NCBI GenBank assembly: GCA_013076295.1
Contig: RQOL01000024.1
Location: 2,929,158 to 2,993,157, forward strand
Reading direction: 5' to 3'
Source: Sanderia malayensis
Taxonomy: Eukaryota > Cnidaria > Scyphozoa > Semaeostomeae > Pelagiidae
Length of the DNA: 64,000 nt
The translations under genes and the position numbers were made by a program. Positions 1-13,000 of the stretch are shown in pieces; position 1 is the stretch's first letter; each line of letters begins with the position of its first letter. The notes below the pieces were generated by a model. The model saw nothing but the letters and a program-made list of their open reading frames with translations. It was not told the DNA's origin and searched no databases.

Positions 1-139
1 CAGCTCTTTGAAAAAATTAAATAAAAAAGTTTTCAATGCAACCTATCAACGCTACAGTAATTAGAAATAAAAGAAATAAATAAATAAATAAAAAAACACA
101 TTTGCGCTCACACTGGCCCATCGAATCAAGAAAGCCCAG

Positions 140-919
140 CAGTAGCATTACGTCATGCATACTCCTGCGCAGCAACCAACAAATGACACTGCGCATACAC
201 ACCCACCTTTACGGCCTCCAACCCTAACCCTAACCCTAACCCAAATCCTAACCCTAACCCTAACCGATACACTTTTACACTGTCAGTGGCATTATGTCAT
301 ATATACTCCTGTGCAGTAGCCTATATATGCTACTGCGCATACACACCCAACTTTACGGCCTCTAACTCTAATCCTAACCCTAACTTTAACCTTAACCCTA
401 ATCGATACACCATACACTGTCAGTAGCATTACGTCATGTATACTCCTGCGCAGTAGCCTATATGTGGCACTGCGCATACACACCCACCTTTACGGCCTCT
501 AACCCTAACCCTAACCCTAACTCTAACTTTAACCCTAGCCGATACACCATACACTGTCAGTAGCATTACGTCATGTATACTCCTGCGCAGTAGCCTATAT
601 GTGGCACTGCGCATACACACCCACCTTTACGGCCTCTAACCCTAACCCTAACCCTAACCCTAACCCTAACTCTAACCTTAACCCTAGCCGATACACCATA
701 CACTGTCAGTAGCATTACGTCATGTATACTCCTGCGCAGTAGCCTATATGTGGCACTGCGCATACACACCCACCTTTACGGCCTCTAACCCTAACCCTAA
801 CCCTAACCCTAACTCTAACCTTAACCCTAGCCGATACACCATACACTGTCAGTAGCATTACGTCATGTATACTCCTGCGTAGTAGCCTATATATGGCACT
901 GTGCATACACACCCACCTT
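140..919. repeat. Telomere-repeat-bearing satellite, left block
   Basis: About five tandem units lie here, spaced 137, 149 and 143 bp where they are clearest. Each unit contains a conserved core (ACTCCTGCGCAGTAGCC, then ACTGCGCATACACACCCACC), a run of three to six CCCTAA copies, and a linker ending in CATTACGTCAT. Spacing differs by multiples of six, so unit length follows the number of CCCTAA copies. The core carries an imperfect inverted repeat (CTGCGCAGT / ACTGCGCA). The block is a diverged subfamily of the satellite at 54400-55545. It is an internal array of mixed units, not a chromosome end, because single-copy genes lie to its right. The arginine/valine-repeat ORFs across it are artefacts of the hexamer. 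Confidence 0.9.
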
Positions 920-1437
920 TAAGAAATTTAAATTACAAATTGATCAAAACACAAAGTAGATGTTCTCATCAGGTTTTGAACCAGTGGTCTCGAGCTTAGC
1001 GTGCAGGAAAGTTACCGGTAGTCCACAGCAGCCCTTCCCAGCAGAGGAGAAGATGATAAGGTCAAAGGAATGAACGCACCAGACACATGGTCATCCTTCA
1101 CCCGTTGATATAGGTCTACCCTTACGTTCTGCATAAAATCTTGTTGATCATTTCTATACAAATTTCTGTTTTCCTGACATTTTTTAAATAGTTAGCAATT
1201 GGTGAACTCTTGAATCCCTTATACAACTATAATAATATAATAATATTATAATATAACTCAATTTTGAAAACTTGATCAGAAGTCAAATCCAACAAGGAAG
1301 TGTTTGTTTCTTAGCAACGTTTATTTACGTAGGCCCAATCTCTTTCACGATTTTAATCATGCAGAGCGTTTGTTTTCTTGGCGAATAATTAGAAAGAGGA
1401 AAGTAAATATCAAGTTTGAATATATTTGCTAAAAGTG
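920..1437. other. Upstream region of androglobin
   Basis: This is about 520 bp of AT-rich DNA between the satellite and the androglobin start codon. It includes a very AT-rich stretch near 1228-1262. I see no coding exon. The core promoter and 5'UTR of the gene are presumably here, but no TATA box or other element is clear enough to call. Confidence 0.4.
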
Positions 1438-4010
1438 ATGGGATCCAAGGCACCGAAAAAGAAAGAATCCAGAGAACGAGTTTCCTCTGCTGCTCAAAAA
1501 AACCAAGAGTAAGTGACTTAAATGAACAACCAACTTTAGTTGCCAAGGGGCCGGGCCTTATTTAGGCCATAAGATCAGAATCAAGTCAGCAAAAACTATA
1601 AATAAATATAAAAATATAGCCCCATTTTAACATGCCACGAATGTCTTCGTAAATTGAGATTGCAGTCTTGATAATAAGCTCTAGGCAACGGTGACTAAAC
1701 TTCTATTGTGCCAAAAGCAATATTTATGTTTGGTATAAAGATTAAAACAATACAGGATGTTTACAAAGATACCTAGGGTTTTTGTTCTCGAAAATAATCG
1801 CATCTTTTGAAGAGAAGAATAAGTTTCAGCGATGACTGTAAAAAGAAAATACATGTTGCGTATGACTAGACAAGTTTGTGATTAAAATACAAGAATTTGG
1901 GAAGATTTGGCTTCACAAAGATAGTGTTTACCGTCGGTTTGAGGTTTCCATATCCTCTAGAAATCACCAAAGTTAATACGAAGTTAGGTCAGAGCCTAAT
2001 CTTCATCGGTTTCTCATCAACCTAAATCGATGTCGTGATAACATTTTGGCCTACGTACAAATTTAAAGGCTTAAGTTTTAATCACTGGATGTATTAATCG
2101 AGACGAGAGAGAATAGGAATCCGTCAAGATGCCAAGAAAAACATCCGTGTCTAGGATGGAAAGGTTATCTTGTTGGCTTATTGAAAACAACACGATCCTT
2201 TAACGCCACGAAGATTCGTTATTTTTACATTATTATTTATCATTTTTAACTGAGTATAATCGTACTTAATGATCACATTACCCCTTAGGCCTTCTACATC
2301 CATCGCTCCCATTCTCGAGAAGGACGAGAAGGGACGAAAGGGTAACAAAGTTCCAATACCAGTTTGGCCAGAATGGACAGACCAAGACATTGCAGCCGAA
2401 AAATGGGTATGGTTTACCACTATAAAATTCTTCAACTATCTTTGACTTCATAATCCTTCTCAGTCTCATTCGACACTAAGAACGATTATCCAACTTGTAT
2501 TGTCTTTTGCCAACAGGATACAGGCCACAAAGGAAGGGTCGAACACAAAGGAAAAAGTCCCAACGCATCAGTCGTAAGTGGGACGTTTCTGCTTCAACAT
2601 TATCGTAGATGCTATTTTCAACGCTAACAAATTTACCGTGGCCGAGAACAGTGGTGTGATCTCGCTTTTTTGTTGTAGCATTATTTTGAGGAGCCCGAGG
2701 GGCGAATTGAGTTGCCTACCTCATTGAAAGACAAGGTCTATAGCTGGCGAAGACCACAAGACTTTGTAACTGACGGAAAGGTAAATGCAATATTTTATAT
2801 ATTGTTGCATGGCACCCTATGGATGTCAATGTGTATAATAAAATACAGAGGCCTTGGGGTTGGGTACTAAAAAGCACTTGGCATGACGCGTGACATATTT
2901 AGTCTCAGGAGGGGCAAATTTTTATCTATGAAAGGGACATATTTCATGTTTTTGACAAAAAGTAGGGGCGCGCGCCCCCTAGCCCCCTGGTTTCTACGCA
3001 ATTAACAAAATACATCGTAAATAGAACGACAACCTCTTTTTGATATACACTGTGTATGTAAACGAGGACGTGGTTGAAGTCAATGTATTCACAATTGTAC
3101 GTAAAGCGTTCAATTTGCTACCTAAAAATTGTTTATTTATTTAATGTCCTTCAGACTCCAGTTATTGTCGAACAAGAAAGTTTGAAATGCAAAGAAATTG
3201 ATTTAGTATCGTCTTGTGAAGCAGTTGCTGATAGCGAGGTTTGTGCAATATTATATTTCATCTGGATTGTTTGCTAATCTATCTTTGATTGCCAAGTCAT
3301 TCGATTCCATTTTCGTAATAATTATGATAATTATTTATGATTATGATAATATTTTGTAATAATAATTATTTCGATGCGGAATAATTATTTCTACTACAAT
3401 TGAGCTCAGATATGGCAAACTATGGATCTCCAGCAACGCACTTATTTATAACTGCCATTGACATATGGAGGCTAAATTGTATTAAGAAGTAATGTTGTAT
3501 GGATGGCTCTTTTCACCGAAATTCAATTGCAAATATACTCATTACAAAACAACTCCAAATTGAAACTTCTATCCTTATATTTGTTCTTACAGCTGATGCG
3601 ATGGATAATTTCTGGAGTCACCGCTTTGTACAAGATACAAAACCCTGCAGAACAGGAGTCGAGTCAAAGCTCCTTCGCCTTGAAGCCAAAACCGTCGAAA
3701 GAGCCGCGAGAAACGAAGCAAGAGAAAAATAAAAAAGAGAGTGAGGTGTTCTACGAAGAAATCATCTGGAAGCCATGGTATCACATCTGGCCTAAGGATA
3801 ACAACAAGTTTAATGCCGTACCAAACTATAACCCCGGAGGAAAATATTGCGTGAAAATATTTTGGATGGTAAATCTTTACTTTTACTGTTACTGTTACGA
3901 CTTACTATCACCTCTACTACTATTACTACTACTACTACTAATGTTGTTGTTGATGATGTTGTTGTTGTTGATGATGTTGTTGTTGTTGATGATGTTGTTG
4001 TTGTTGATGA

Positions 4011-4042
<32 letters not shown>

Positions 4043-7000
4043 ATGTTGTTGTTGTTGATGATGTTGTTGTTGATGATGATGTTGTTGTTGTTGATGATGT
4101 TGTTGTTGATGTTGTTGTTGTTTTTGTTGTTGTCTTTGTTGTTGTTGTTGATGTCACTGCGACCAATCACAACGACCATATCCAATCCATCCTTTATTGA
4201 AGGCTCTGTACTGGCATGAAACTCCTTATCTTGTTATATCGTTTTCTTTGACTTGCGCAGGGAACATGGAGAAAAATAACTGTCGATGATTTCATGCCGT
4301 TTGATGAAAAGGGTAAAATTCTCCTTCCAACAACATCAAAAGAAAATGAATTATGGCCCATGCTGCTTAGCAAAGCTTTGATCAAAGTGGCATCTCTCGA
4401 GTAAGTTTCTATCTCAAAACAATTTCGAATAACTACATTTTTCTTGTACATGAATATTTCCACGTTGAACGTTCGGTAAAAGGAAAACTGAATTGCTAAC
4501 ACTGATTGTCAATCGAATTGAGTTTTGTCGATTGACCTCCTGCAAGTTTATAGTCTTGCATTGTTTATCAATGGAGCTAATAGCCTCGCCAGGGGGGATA
4601 GCGAGTTATGATGTTGATCAATGCTCATCAGCCACCGCAGAAATGAAGAAATTGTACTCACATTGCTTGGCTTTCCTTTGACAGTTATGCAGGTGGGAGC
4701 AGTTTCAGCGAGATGGGAGATACGAGCATTATCCATTCACTTACTGGGTGGCTGCCAGAGCCGATACCCCTCAAGTATGGACACACAGATGAGATATGGC
4801 AACTGCTGATGGACATACTGCCCAACTGGAAGCTGCCTACCCCATCGGGGTCGGCAAGTAGCGGAAAAGTAGCAGATAAAGACAGCGGTAAGCAGTCAAC
4901 TGATGACGAAGCCAAGAAGGACGAGTCACCCAGGCCGGAAGCTAAGGAAAGCAAAGAGGGTAAGGAAGCAAAAGGCAGTAAGAAGGATGATAAGGAAGGC
5001 GGAGGTGGTGGTAAGGAGACTGGTGGCAGCAAAGAAAAAAGTGAGAATAGAAGCAAACAGAAGGATAAAAGCCAGGATAAAGACAAGGATGCAAAATCTA
5101 AAGATAAAGGTAAGTAGAAGCAAATGGATTATCATCAAGCTTTGAATAAACTTTGTAAGCAACGATTCAATGCAACTCAAACCGACAAGAATTCAATTCA
5201 ACTATTCAATGCAAGCCTATATGATGTAACAAACATGTTTACTTGTGTTTTGTAGTTTCATTGGCCAGCACAACCCAGGCACGGGTAAATACAGAGCCCG
5301 AATACGTCGTGTTTGCAAGCTATTCCCCTCCACCGACTAGTCCGTTGCGAGTATCAACGCTCAAAGAAATGGTATGATATTTTGTTATTGACTATAATCG
5401 AATTGACTGATAGCTTTACACTGGCAATTTGGCAATGTTGTAAGACTGTGAAATGTCTATAAATGCACATAGGGGGATAAATGTGATCGGGGGGTGGGGG
5501 AGCACCAAGGGTACACTGGATTGAGACACTGGACACTATGGGACACTTTCCAGTGTCCCCAAGGGGGACAACAAGGGGACACTGGACACTGGGTGACCAT
5601 CTAGTGTACCAAGGGGACACTAGATGGTCCCCTTTTGAAAATTTGTCTTTTTTTGATAAAAATGTCCCGTCCTTCTTCGAAAACTGCTACCTCTATCCCC
5701 GTGCTTCCAACTTCGAAATTTCACCGTCGTTCCTTTCCTGTCCTAAATTAAAATCAATCACTGAGGCTTCATCAATATATGATTCCTACGCAGGCGGATT
5801 CCTCAGAAAAGCTCAGACTGTTTGGCTTATCTCACAACCATCCGCACCCTGTACACCTAACAATGGTACGGAACTGCCCGCTGGTCGCACCACCCACGCC
5901 AATACAAATACCACGATGGAAGCTGATCAGACAGAAAAAGAAACAACAGATAGTCGAGCCTCCTCCCAAGAAAGAGGCTCCAAAACAACCGCTGTTCGTG
6001 GAGTTGGCATCTCCGTTCATCAACTACTGCGTCAGTCCCATTCCAGTCAATCGTGTGGCGTGAGTATCCAGATCCATGCGAGAGTTTACTATAATAGGGG
6101 ACAAATGACATTTACCAAATTACGAAAAAGGATATTAACCCGCAAAACCTTTTTTGTAGGCAAAACCCTCCCCACTCTCCCTAAAACAACGTTGTTTTCT
6201 CAAGCAGACCCCCTGTGATCATCGTATGAAAAGAAATTTGTCAATATTGCGTTAGATTGTCTACAGGGACAACATTGTTGTGGGAGGGGAGTGAAGGGTG
6301 CGCACAAAACTTAGGAATTTCGCCAGTGTCCCTGGACATTTGTCCCTTGTTGTAATAGCTATAGCTCATGCAATTACTTACATTATACATCCGTGTGGGA
6401 TGTGTATAGCCCATAGCTAGGCTTCATGGTTGATGCATTGTCAGGGGGTGTTGTATTCTTGGGAGTACTATTAGTGTATGATCTCATAATGATGTGTTTG
6501 TTCAGGACCCCGGTAAAATGGAAAAGCTTCAGGCCAGAAACACCAATGGACAGTCTGTCGGAGGAAGACAAGACATTGCAAGATGAAAACCAAGAAGAAT
6601 CAAAGAAAGAGCAGGAGAATACGGATGAGAACGATAACATCACAGAACAAACAGCAGAAGTATCGAAAACCAATGACGAACAGGTGTGTAGCACCCCCGT
6701 CTTGACCTACTCCGCCCTGTACATATCCCATTGATATATGTTGATGTTCCGGGGTGCACTGTCCTCCATATTATGCTTTGTATACAAGGACTTAGGAGGC
6801 ATTGGGAGTGTGTGCTTCCTCCAAAGTTTCTGGAATTATAAGAAACGTGGCTCAAAATATAGATGAAATGCCCTGAAATCTAGCTAATAATGGTTAAAGG
6901 GTCTTTGTTCTTTTATGCCTCCCACTTTGGAAATGTCTTCGCACGTCACTGAAATGTACAGTAATACACTATCTTTACAGAAGATCTGTCTTGTAAAGCC

Positions 7001-10000
7001 GTCTGTGAGTATTGAAAAGCCTTCAACACCGACAAAAAGTCCGTCAGCATCAGCAAGGTCGATTGGAAGTGGAAAGAAAGACTCAGCCAGCTCTGAGAAG
7101 GGAAACCTTAGCGAGTCAGAGTCAGTAACAGAACGAAAGTCGAATAGAAAAACATCCATCATGTTGCCAAAAAGTGAGCATGGATCGGCAAAGCATAGTC
7201 GAAAGATGTCGAAAATGGAAAGACTTGATACAAAAAGTATTTATCTTCTTATTAAGTGTATTTTATCGAAGGCAGGATCAAGGCTATTCTCTTCCATGCT
7301 GCTCTTAGCCGTTGTACCTCGCTTTACACTGCACTAGCTACCGTCTTAGACTGTTCGCCACTGCTTTATAGTATGTTATTCTGCTATTTAGTGCACGCTA
7401 TATACTTCTGAATACGCTATTTTGCTTTATAGTACACTTCTACTACTTTTCGAAATGCATCTTCTATGCATTTCGATAATGAATTATAGAAAGCTAAACT
7501 AACGGATTAATAATAGGGACGGAACAAATTTTTGTGTAACGAAGGACACTGAAAGCAGTTAAATTAAAAAATAAAGCAGGTTTTATTTTCTCAAGCTTGT
7601 ATTCTCAGCAACTTATCTTATGCAGAGGTATTCCCCCATCTACCTATTGTTTCTTTCACGTTCTATCTAGCTACGTTTCGTTGCAGACCTCCCCTAGTCT
7701 TTCTAACTTATCTTCTTCTCACTTCCTCACAATTGTAACTAGTTATCTAATTATACATTCTGACTTGAATTATAGTGTTGGATAAAATCGACAAAGATGG
7801 AAGAGATTCGAAAGAATCCAGAATCAAAACACGAGAATCGAAAGAGCTGATCGAGGTTGTCCCTGAGATCGAGGTCTTCAAGCCTGATGATGATATCGAG
7901 ACTGAAGGTAACGAAAGGGAGGGTGAGAAACCTCTGTCAGCTGAAGAAGACGAAGGAAAAGATGAAATGAAACATGAAAAGAAACAAGAATTGTGGATGG
8001 AATACGATGATTTCTGTCAATGTTTCAGGTTTGCGTGCTATTGTGTTATTAATATCCACTCTACCCCCTAAAAATCTACTTGGTCCATTAGTACACAATG
8101 CAATTTCAAATTATTGAGGGGGTACCATATTCAGTTGATTGTGCTTTACCAATACAGAGTCTCTACATTATTCATCTAATATTATCTTCTATTTAGCTAC
8201 TATCATCAAGGCTAATAATCCAATTTTAGACACCAGTGCACCCCCGTTTCAACCCAGCCATTCATTTAATGATAGTATGATTGCGAGAGGTTTCAGGGAG
8301 TTACATATCATAAGTTAATTTCTGATTTTCCTTTCAGCACACTGTGGATATTTCATAAATCTCAGACCTACAGTTTTTACAGAGGTCACGCCGAACTCAA
8401 AGTTAGTAGCCTTCATTCAATACTCTATTAAATTATGGAATTATCCATTCTTAATGTTGTATGGGCTCTTAAACGGACACAAACAATAATCCGCAGGGTT
8501 AATTACACTAAATCTCAATGCAGTTAAACCTGGATAGGTTAATTAATATTTAAGTCCAATTCTTGAGCGTATCGAACATCTCTCTGTCTCCCCTGACTTG
8601 CTATATGCATGCCTTATGCAAACCAAGGATCAGTCTAAATCAGGGGCAACTCTGACCAAGGATCAGTCTAAACCAAGGGTCACTTTAACCAAGGAGCAGT
8701 CTAAATCAAGGGCCACTCTGACCAAGGATCAGTCTAAATGAAGGGCCACTCTGACCAAGGATCAGTCTAAATCAAGGGCCACTTTAACCAAGGCTCAGTC
8801 TAAACCTAGGGCCACTCTATCCAAGGCTCAGTCCAAACAAAGGGCCACTCTATCCAAGGATCAGTCTAAATGAAGGGCAACTTTAACCAAGGATCAGTCT
8901 AAATCAAGGGCCACTCTATCCAAGGATCAGTCTAACCAAGATGATATTGATCTTTCAACAGAGCGTGGAAACAAAGACAGACAAAAGTAAAAAAACAGCC
9001 AATTTGAATCCGACCGCATCAAACGTCGCACCGACTCCGTCCGGTCGATACACGGCTGCAGCAGTTAGCCCATCTCAGTATGGCTCTCATCAACCTCTTA
9101 CTGATGCCTCGATGCCATACATGTTTGTTGATAGTGTTTCAAAGATTGAACTGCTCGTGTCGTTTTCCTCGTTTTCACGTTGGTTCGAGCCTCTTTTTCA
9201 AGGCCTTCTACCGTTAAAAGAAAAGGATGGCTCTGGTAAGTTGTGACTCGACAATCGATAATCCAGAGTAATTTGTCTTATCCCTTATGAAACTAATATA
9301 TGAAACTAATTTTAAAGCTCTGATATATTCTTGAGTGAGCAAATGATTGCTTCTTGTGAAACTAACTTCGTCTCATTCTCGTTTTGAGATATCGATGATA
9401 AATCGACGAAAGAAAGTACTCCCGTGGTACCTCCATCCGGCACACTGATAGCAGAGCCTTACTCTTGGAAAAGCCTAGTTACTGGGCAGCCTACACTTCG
9501 TATCAAAACCACAGGGATCAAAGGAGCTGTGCTTACACTTCCACCTGGGTACGTTTTGGACTTCGAGCCAATCAAGATGTTAACCAACAGATTATGTTGT
9601 CCTTTTGTATTTGAACAACTGTCTCGGTGAATGTGATGCTGGAGGTGGGAGGGTGTGCAGTGCGTAAATATAAAATATTCTCACGTGACTCGTCTTTCAT
9701 TCCAGTCGTCATGTTCTTCGCTTCATGATCCAAGCACCGATTGGCTACCATGTTGATATTTGTTCCCAGACTCCATTTGCCTTCGGTGACGAAGATGCTG
9801 TCATGCAAAACCTGACAAAAGTAAATACTTTCAATTAATTTACAATCAAACCCAAGATATTTTACTAGCTGCTTCCTCTATTCCGTGTACCATTGTATTG
9901 TCTTATCTCAAAGATCTTATACGCTCCGTGTTTTTCCGTAGGAAAGTCTTGGCTACACACACCACGCCACGAAAACATTGCAGAACTTCATGGACATCAT

Positions 10001-13000
10001 CACTACGTTCAACGACCAGGCATTAAGAACGCAAAGAACTCTGCAGATTGGCACTGAGAATGAACCCCCGGAAACTTTTTCAAGACACTTTGAGGTATGC
10101 ATTTATTTGACAATGACATCTATTTTAAAACAGGGGGTAATTCACGACACTGCTTTAAAATGGCAAGCTTTAGCTCTTTTGACTCTGATGGGTCTCCCTT
10201 CTTTTATTTGCCTTCACAGTATAATAGCATTTGTATTGGGGAGAACTTGAATTACAGAGACCCACGAACTTTAATTACAGAGACCTATTTTCTTCTGGCC
10301 ATAATTATCAATTATAATTATCAAGCCTTTGAATTACAATTAAAATAGAACAAGTCGACCTCAATTTAATCCGAATTCCTCGATCTATTAAACATCTTTG
10401 TTTTCCTTGATGTCGACTTCCTCATGATGCCTCATGTTTGGCCCTCGACAACCCGAACTCTCGTTAACTCCAACGAACTCCCCCTCCCCTCAAGTGTTAG
10501 ACCCATCGATGTTCACTTGTAACAGCATCGCATCTTAATACCGTTGATGCTCAAAATGCCTTTACAATTACCATTCCTAGGCATTGTTCCAAGCATTGTC
10601 TCAGACGGCGTCCGAAAAGAAATGTGGGACATTTTTATCGATCGAAGCATTGAAACTAGAATCTGCAATCCGTCTTAAGAAATCTTTGATCGCTTCTTGT
10701 GACCAAAGCAGCTACGAAGTACCTCAAGTAACCGACGACAATATAAGTGCAATTAAATTGGATGACGATGCATCGAAACCGATCGTGATGAATTTAAGCG
10801 AGAGGGAACAAGCTGCAGTGAAGATCCAGGCGTTGATCAGAGGACATCTTGTTCGACTACTTGTGAAGGCCCGCCAACCAGGTGAGTGCACGGTTATTTT
10901 TCACTAAGGGCTTATATATGCTCAGATTCCCTTTTTTTTTTTTTTCTTTTTATATTTATTTTAGACACTGATGATAAGCTTCTTTTTAGAATGCAGTCAG
11001 TATATTGGTAGATAGATAGATAGATAGTAATGAAAAACAATGATCAATTTTGAAACATTTGTAATTAACATATTTGTCCCTTGTTCAAAGGTATCACTGT
11101 ATAGAGGTATTTCTATCAATGAAGGTTCCTATGTGGTAGATTACGTTTTTAGCAATACGAATGTACCTCCGTTTCAGCCTGTTTCATCCATTGGGTGATA
11201 GTATAATTGCATACAATTCCAGGGGGTTACATATTATGACTTGATACTTATTGCACAAGATCATAGCTTGAACTAATGAGACACAATTAGTGTCTGTTGA
11301 ATATGCTCACCTTTTCAAAGAGAGTCCACATTGTTTGCTATGTCATACTGCAGTGAAATTCGATTTCATTCGGTGCAAATTTATCTAAACAAAAGACAAC
11401 ATAAATCAGTTAAGTCCACATCAATATTCTTAACGTCTACGTGTTTTCATAGGAACTCCAGAAAACGAGCAGACAATAGAAGAATTGAAGAGAATATTGG
11501 AGATCGTGCAATCAAATAATGAACAGTTTGCTCTGCAAATGTACAGGAATATGTTCAGAGATGATCCAGATTTGTATAAACTGTTTCCATTCTACAAAGA
11601 TGAGTGGACCAGGATTTCATATGCAGATTATAATGGTAGCTACCCGGAGCAACCAGTCAACTCGTGGTTCATTGTGTTCAGGTGGGAATTCTAGTGCTTT
11701 AAATACTGTTAAAATTCCCGCTGCTAAATAAAAAATTCAGAGAGTTGAGGAGTTACAGGTGATTAAAGTTGGGAGCACTTTAAGAATGAATATATGTATC
11801 TTTGTTTCTTCCAGGGAGACATTTTACGTGGAAGAACCCGTCCTGGTCGTTCCGAAACTCTATGTAAACATCCCGAGTTGTGTGTTACGAGTTATTGACA
11901 ATGACACTGGAGATGAGTTACCCAGGGTGTTTGTGAGAGTCGCCCCAAAAGTCTTGCAGAAAAACAAGGTAACAAATATATGCAGAAAATATTTCCCTCA
12001 CTAGCCTATACGTGCGTGTGAACGTGGATAAGAGAAACTTAGATCTCAAGCCCAAGTTTTCAAGGCAGTTTTCAATCCAGGTTCACTCTAACCCCAGTGT
12101 GATTTTTATCGTGTTAATAGAGCGAACCCGGGTTAAGCCTGGGTTAAAAAGTGTCGTGTAAATTGGGCTTCAAATTGAAAGAAAATTGATTGTTAATATT
12201 GTTTTTGTTTACAGAATGGATATACTTTTGTGGCAGAGGCACGGAGTACGAATGCTTCAGTGCCGGCTGGAAAATTCCGCATGCGGCTAATAGGCGCAGG
12301 AGACCCATTACCAAAACCATACAAAGAAGGGTTCATGACAACAAATTTTGCAACGAAAGAAATAAGAGATCATTACATACCAAATAGGAATAACATAATC
12401 CTGAGGTGAGCTCTTGTATTTTTCAAGTTGCTCCTCTGTTGTTCTCCATCGCAAGTGAATAATATACCAAGGTCTGTGTTTTCAAAATCTTCGAAAGGTA
12501 TCGGAGTCGTCCATTTTGCATGCACGTGGAAAACATTTTAACATTTCGAGGGACTCTCCTTTTCAATATCTGGTTTTAAATCCAGTATTGGACTATCTTG
12601 CTTTAGCTTATTGCCTCCTAGAACAGAGCAAGCGAAATTAAATTAACTGTTAAGGCTGGTGCATTAATAAAAACGCTTAATTATAATACAAAATTTCATT
12701 GAAATACCTCAATTTGTCACTGCTCCGCTTTAGCAACTTTGTCCGCTGTTGAAACATGTGTGTGAATGAAAATTGAGAGGTACTCTAAATATTTTGGAAC
12801 TCATTGTCCAATCAGCCAATCACGTCGCTCGTATGCTAATCAACATCTGTTGAAAACCAAAACAACTTTACTAGTATGTCCCAAGTGAATTTCAAACTGC
12901 CTGAAACTTTAGGACAATAAGAAGGGACAAGATACACAATGCTCCATTGTTATAAGATGAACCTAGACTTATTGCGTCCCTGTGTTTTTGCTGGTTCCTT

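Noticed and set aside
1..139. Chromosome end at the left edge
   Set aside because: The hexamers are interrupted by satellite linkers and ordinary sequence continues to position 1, so this is an interstitial array.
292..912. Overlapping minus-strand ORFs with RVRVRV repeats
   Set aside because: Translations of CCCTAA runs in the satellite. The ORF starts recur with the satellite period.
3503..4219. 238-codon plus-strand ORF and poly-Thr/Asn/Val frames
   Set aside because: The first part is androglobin exon 6 in frame. The remainder reads through a donor into a triplet microsatellite.
8622..8940. CRISPR-like array
   Set aside because: Repeats are contiguous 33-bp units without unique spacers, inside an animal intron.
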